Shown here: one piece after another, positions 60,785 to 64,000 of the stretch
Numbering within the stretch: the stretch's first letter is position 1
Layout: the number at the start of each line of letters is the position of its first letter
The notes under the pieces: generated by a model
What the model was told of the DNA's origin: nothing
What the model saw: only the letters and a program-made list of their open reading frames with translations
Databases searched by the model: none
Program-made: the position numbers and the translations under genes
Source of the DNA: Rhizobium leguminosarum bv. trifolii WSM2297
GTDB taxonomy: Bacteria; Pseudomonadota; Alphaproteobacteria; Rhizobiales; Rhizobiaceae
Assembly: GCF_000271845.1 (NCBI RefSeq)
Contig: NZ_JH719395.1
Span: 1,670,146 to 1,734,145 of the forward strand
Direction of reading: 5' to 3'
DNA: 64,000 nt

Positions 60785-62617
60785 TCAGAATTGCGAAGCG
60801 TAGCCAGGCGGTTTTTCCCTGAGGTCAAGTCCGTATTCAAGCTCGGCCCGCATCCAAAGCACACCGCTTTCATAGGGATCGTCGGACATTGTCTCAGTTC
60901 GCGCGTCGGCGGTATTGCTGTCAGGCCAGTTCTTGACGCACGCGACGCTCTCGCGTGTCCGCTCATTCCGATCGATTGCACACCATTCTCGTCTTTCGTC
61001 GAGCGGAACCCATGCGAGACCATTCTGGAAACAGGTGATGGCCCGATATTTCGGCTCGACGACAGTGTTCCCGGCGGCATCCTCAATGCCCCAAAGCAAG
61101 GTTCCGTTCGAATTCCTCGAGACGAGCTGTCCGCCATCGCGTCCGCAACGCAACTTTGATCGCCGGTCTTCCAGGCGGCGCGGCTCGGAGACTTCACGTC
61201 CTGATGCGTCGATCCAAAACTTCCGCCCATCCTTCGATACCGCATAGACACCGGAATCGGACTGCAGCTCATCGAACTGCGGAGCGAGGGCCAACACACC
61301 GTTGGCGTCCAGTATTCCCCATTTGCCCTGAACATTGACGCCGGCATAGCCACCGCTGAAACCAGATCGGCTCTGAAATGATGGCGGATCGACAAGCAGT
61401 TTACCGTCCTGCTTGAGAAACCCCCATTTTCCATTGTACCGAACCGATACGGGGAATTCGCAAGTCATGTACGTGTTGTCAAAAAGATACGAAACCGTCG
61501 GCTTTCCATCCGCTCCAACGACCTGAATAAGGTTGCCGCGGTGGATGAATTTGATACCCGAAGGACATGCCGCCCACGCCTCGCCGTCCTCGGGGTCGGG
61601 CACCAGATTCCCGGCCCGGTTGAGCCCGATCCACTGGCCGTCCACCGATATCCTGGCCACCTCACCGGAATAATCCGGCAGTCTCGCATCGTCAAACATA
61701 CGCCCACCAAGCAACCGTCCCGCCTCGTCAAGGACGCCAAATTTCTGGTCTCTGGCCACACGGTAAAACCCGTTTCGATAATCCTGGATCCAAAATTGCT
61801 GGGGGGCGAGAATAGTTTGGCCGTCCCGGCCGATCACGCCGCATTGGGTGGCGTCGGCCCGGTCACGTTGGCTGGACTGGCCTTTGTGTCCTGTCAAACC
61901 GCCATAACAGACAATTGCTCTTCCTCCACCGAGTTTGCTGGCTGTTTCGAAGCGAGGCTCGAGTTTCCAGGTTCCGTCGGGAGCAAGCAATCCGTATCGT
62001 TTATCTCCGGGTTGAGCTGCCCAAACGAAAGTGCCGAATTCGAATTCTTTAATGGCCAGCTCGTCCTTCAGGATCTTTCCTGAAGGCAGATCGACGAGCA
62101 GATAAGGTGGATTGTTCCTCTCAAGCAACAGTTCGCCGAACGTGAAACGCAGCATGCCAAAAGAATCCCCTGCGACCGCTTTGCCGGGACGAACGAGCGC
62201 CGCCCCGGCCCCGAATGGAATGGCGCGCGCATAGTTCGGTGACAGCAGAAACTTTCCCGTTCTGTCGATAATTCCTGCCTTGTCACCGACCACCACTTCG
62301 GCGTGGCCTTTGCGAAATCCCCGGGCAAGGTCGAACGCAGGCGCGATCACCATCTCGCCACTCGAATTGATATAGCCGAATTTCCCCTCGGAGCGCACAG
62401 CGGCCAGCCCCTCCGAGAAAGGAAGCGCAACTTCGAACTTGCGATCGATCCGCGGTTCTAACGTCGCTCTGTCGATATAGCCGCAGAGAGCGTAGACGCC
62501 GCCGCACCTTTCCACCCATCTTTCCGGTCGGGGATCGGCGACGCCGGTTCCAACGAAGCAGAGCAAACACGCCCATGCCGCCACGACAAACATAAGTTGA
62601 CGAGTAACAACTTTCAC
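60785..62617 (-). CDS. WG-repeat exported protein
   Basis: 610 residues with a signal peptide (to about residue 27) and about ten WG-type repeats. Each repeat reads like KFGYIN..., KAGIIDRTG..., KWGFLKQDGKLLVDP, KWGILDANGVLALAPQF, in the pattern of a beta-structure of unknown role. The final segment carries several Cys (near RCGRDGG, REWCAIDR, VACVKNW). Isolated gene, probably periplasmic or surface-exposed. Confidence 0.9.
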   Translation of the reverse strand: MKVVTRQLMFVVAAWACLLCFVGTGVADPRPERWVERCGGVYALCGYIDRATLEPRIDRKFEVALPFSEGLAAVRSEGKFGYINSSGEMVIAPAFDLARGFRKGHAEVVVGDKAGIIDRTGKFLLSPNYARAIPFGAGAALVRPGKAVAGDSFGMLRFTFGELLLERNNPPYLLVDLPSGKILKDELAIKEFEFGTFVWAAQPGDKRYGLLAPDGTWKLEPRFETASKLGGGRAIVCYGGLTGHKGQSSQRDRADATQCGVIGRDGQTILAPQQFWIQDYRNGFYRVARDQKFGVLDEAGRLLGGRMFDDARLPDYSGEVARISVDGQWIGLNRAGNLVPDPEDGEAWAACPSGIKFIHRGNLIQVVGADGKPTVSYLFDNTYMTCEFPVSVRYNGKWGFLKQDGKLLVDPPSFQSRSGFSGGYAGVNVQGKWGILDANGVLALAPQFDELQSDSGVYAVSKDGRKFWIDASGREVSEPRRLEDRRSKLRCGRDGGQLVSRNSNGTLLWGIEDAAGNTVVEPKYRAITCFQNGLAWVPLDERREWCAIDRNERTRESVACVKNWPDSNTADARTETMSDDPYESGVLWMRAELEYGLDLREKPPGYASQF

Positions 62618-62714
62618 CTAGCACCCCCCCGGTTGAAAGAACTAGGAGATGCTCGTGTGTTGGAAATGTGGCCGATTAGTCGCCGCCAATACGCAAGAAG
62701 GAAACAACCCTTCC

Positions 62715-63467
62715 TTAAACCGCCTGCCCGCAAGCTCTGCAAAACCGCCGCACCGTTTCCGCCATGCCGTATTCCAGCGCATCGGCGGTCAGCCCGTGGC
62801 CGATCGAAACCTCAGCCAGATCAGGAATGCGCTTCACCAGCGCGGGCAGGTTTGCGACCGTCAGATCGTGACCGGCATTGACGGCAAGGCCGATCGCCAG
62901 GGCCGCGTCCGCGGTTCGTCCCAGCGCTTCGAGGAGCGGGGCTACTCGCTCCGGCGCGTCGTAGCAGCCGCCATAGGGGCCGGTGTAGAGCTCGATCCGG
63001 TCGGCGCCGACCGCCTTGGCGATCTCGACTGCTTCAGCATCGCCATCGCCGTCGGCAAACAGCGACACCCGGCATCCCATCGTCTTCAGCCGTGCGACGG
63101 CTTCGCGCAGGAAGGCCTCGTGCTTGCGGAAATCCCAGCCGTGATCGGAAGTCGCCTGTGCGGGATCGTCAGGCACCAGCGTCACCTGCTCGGAGGCCGC
63201 GCCGGCGCAGAGCCCGAAGAATTCCTCTGTGGGGTAACCCTCGATGTTGAACTCGGCCGTAGGGAATTCGTCGTCGATCAGGTTGCGGATGACAGGCAGA
63301 TCGGAAAAGCGGATATGCCGCTGGTCGGGGCGCGGATGCACCGTCAACCCGCTGGCGCCGGATCTCAGCGCAATACGCCCGAGCGCTTCGACGCTCGGCC
63401 AGGGCAAGCCGCGTCGGTTGCGCAGCATGGCGATGGCGTTGAGGTTCACGGAGAGCTTAGCGGGCAT
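62715..63467 (-). CDS. pdxJ: Pyridoxine 5'-phosphate synthase
   Basis: 250 residues, TIM barrel. PdxJ blocks are clear: [43 protein letters not shown] and IELYTGPYG. Condenses 1-deoxy-D-xylulose 5-phosphate with 3-amino-2-oxopropyl phosphate, the last step of the DXP-dependent vitamin B6 route. No pdx partner is adjacent. Confidence 0.96.
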   Translation of the reverse strand: MPAKLSVNLNAIAMLRNRRGLPWPSVEALGRIALRSGASGLTVHPRPDQRHIRFSDLPVIRNLIDDEFPTAEFNIEGYPTEEFFGLCAGAASEQVTLVPDDPAQATSDHGWDFRKHEAFLREAVARLKTMGCRVSLFADGDGDAEAVEIAKAVGADRIELYTGPYGGCYDAPERVAPLLEALGRTADAALAIGLAVNAGHDLTVANLPALVKRIPDLAEVSIGHGLTADALEYGMAETVRRFCRACGQAV

Positions 63468-63910
63468 GATTTATATCCATCGGTCGCGGAAATCAGAGGC
63501 CCTGCTTTTAAGCCAAGTGCCGCGCGATGGCCAACGAGATTCGCAGATGGATGCGATGCAGATCGCTGATGGAGCCGGGCATTCACCCCGCGCGTACCGC
63601 AAATAGTAATTCCCGTCGTCTTTGAAGACGATCGGCAAATACTGCAGTGCAGCAGATGTTTTGCTGCAACACACCCGGCAACCGGCGTAAAATATGTGGT
63701 CGCGTTGCTATCCCATTTAAAAGAGATTATTTTTAGCACTTATAAAAGAGATCGTTCACGCATAACGTGGACATTGTATCGCGTAAACGTAGGCCGCGTA
63801 CTGCTTCTTTCCTACTGACCAAGAACGCCCAGAGGAAGACCCCACTCGCCGCGCCTGGGAAGCAACTGGCAAATCCGCATGAGGTGCAACACGATGCCCT
63901 AGGAGGGTTC
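63468..63910. other. Intergenic region with small palindromes
   Basis: 443 bp upstream of pdxJ (minus) and of a plus-strand gene. Contains ACTGCAGT at 63641-63648 and the inverted repeat TGCAGCA/TGCTGCA at 63648-63668, plus an AT-rich stretch at 63710-63780 that may hold promoters. No convincing gene. Confidence 0.45.
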
Positions 63911-64000
63911 ATGCCAGACGGTTCCAAACGCCTGTTTGCTGCCGCCGGTATCGCTTCGGAGGCCCGGTCGAAATACCGGTTTCTGCCTTCGGCCGCGCTG
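63911..64000 (+). CDS. Unidentified gene, 5' end only
   Basis: 30 codons to the window edge, starting MPDGSKRLFAAAGIA after a good AGGAGGG ribosome site. The frame is open to the edge. Too short to name. Confidence 0.6.
   Translation, partial: MPDGSKRLFAAAGIASEARSKYRFLPSAAL

Overview
The window looks like a chromosomal segment of a fast-growing alpha-proteobacterium of the Rhizobium leguminosarum/etli type. It is GC-rich, carries intergenic palindromic repeats of the RIME kind known from rhizobia, and its gene families (BA14K, DUF6429, BTLCP protease, ZnuABC with Zur, RcnB-like) are typical of Rhizobiales. Assignment rests on sequence reading only; no database search was run. No prophage, insertion sequence, CRISPR array or rRNA was seen. 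One tRNA (Lys, anticodon CTT) is present.

Layout. 1-3.6 kb: end of a fumarylacetoacetate hydrolase gene, gamma carbonic anhydrase, then a minus-strand group (membrane methyltransferase, SnoaL-like protein, unknown protein, transglutaminase-like protease). 3.8-10 kb: a secreted Asp/His/Gly protein with about twenty 24-bp tandem repeats, followed by a zinc-starvation block: zur, znuB and znuC on the minus strand, divergent znuA, then a CobW-type GTPase that overlaps a tiny Cys-motif gene. Shared palindromes before znuC/znuA and before the GTPase gene suggest one Zur regulon. 10-17.4 kb: RcnB-like protein, glyoxalase-fold protein, CNNM/CorC-like membrane protein, a chromate resistance pair (ChrA plus rhodanese-ChrB), a pair of paralogous four-cysteine secreted proteins, tRNA-Lys. 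17.5-25.9 kb: PhzF, NUDIX hydrolase, endonuclease/phosphatase, a three-gene Fe(3+)-type ABC importer, a secreted alpha/beta hydrolase divergent from an OhrR/MarR regulator across a large inverted repeat. 26-34.4 kb: aldo-keto reductase, DUF2278 protein, aminotransferase, ilvE, parDE with an overlapping methyltransferase, ilvC, TetR regulator with a palindromic operator.

35-43.8 kb is an accessory-looking catabolic locus. A Ugp-type glycerol-3-phosphate/glycerophosphodiester importer (SBP, two permeases), a glycerophosphodiester phosphodiesterase, a HAD phosphatase and a FGGY sugar kinase lie on one strand. The matching ATPase and a SorC-family regulator lie divergently. 43.8-46.6 kb: a membrane glycosyltransferase pair. 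46.7-49 kb: AraC regulator divergent from an alcohol dehydrogenase that lacks two structural-zinc cysteines. 49.2-53 kb: a TetM-like ribosomal protection GTPase and a type II NADH dehydrogenase. 53-64 kb: BA14K protein, PH-domain protein, Lrp regulator with Asp/Glu racemase, MarR-GNAT fusion, TetR-MFS pair, QorR/QorB-like pair, WG-repeat protein, pdxJ and the start of an unidentified gene.

The genes work mostly as small regulator-plus-target modules. The clearest are zinc uptake and zinc allocation, the Ugp-like catabolic locus, and several regulator/enzyme pairs with visible operators.
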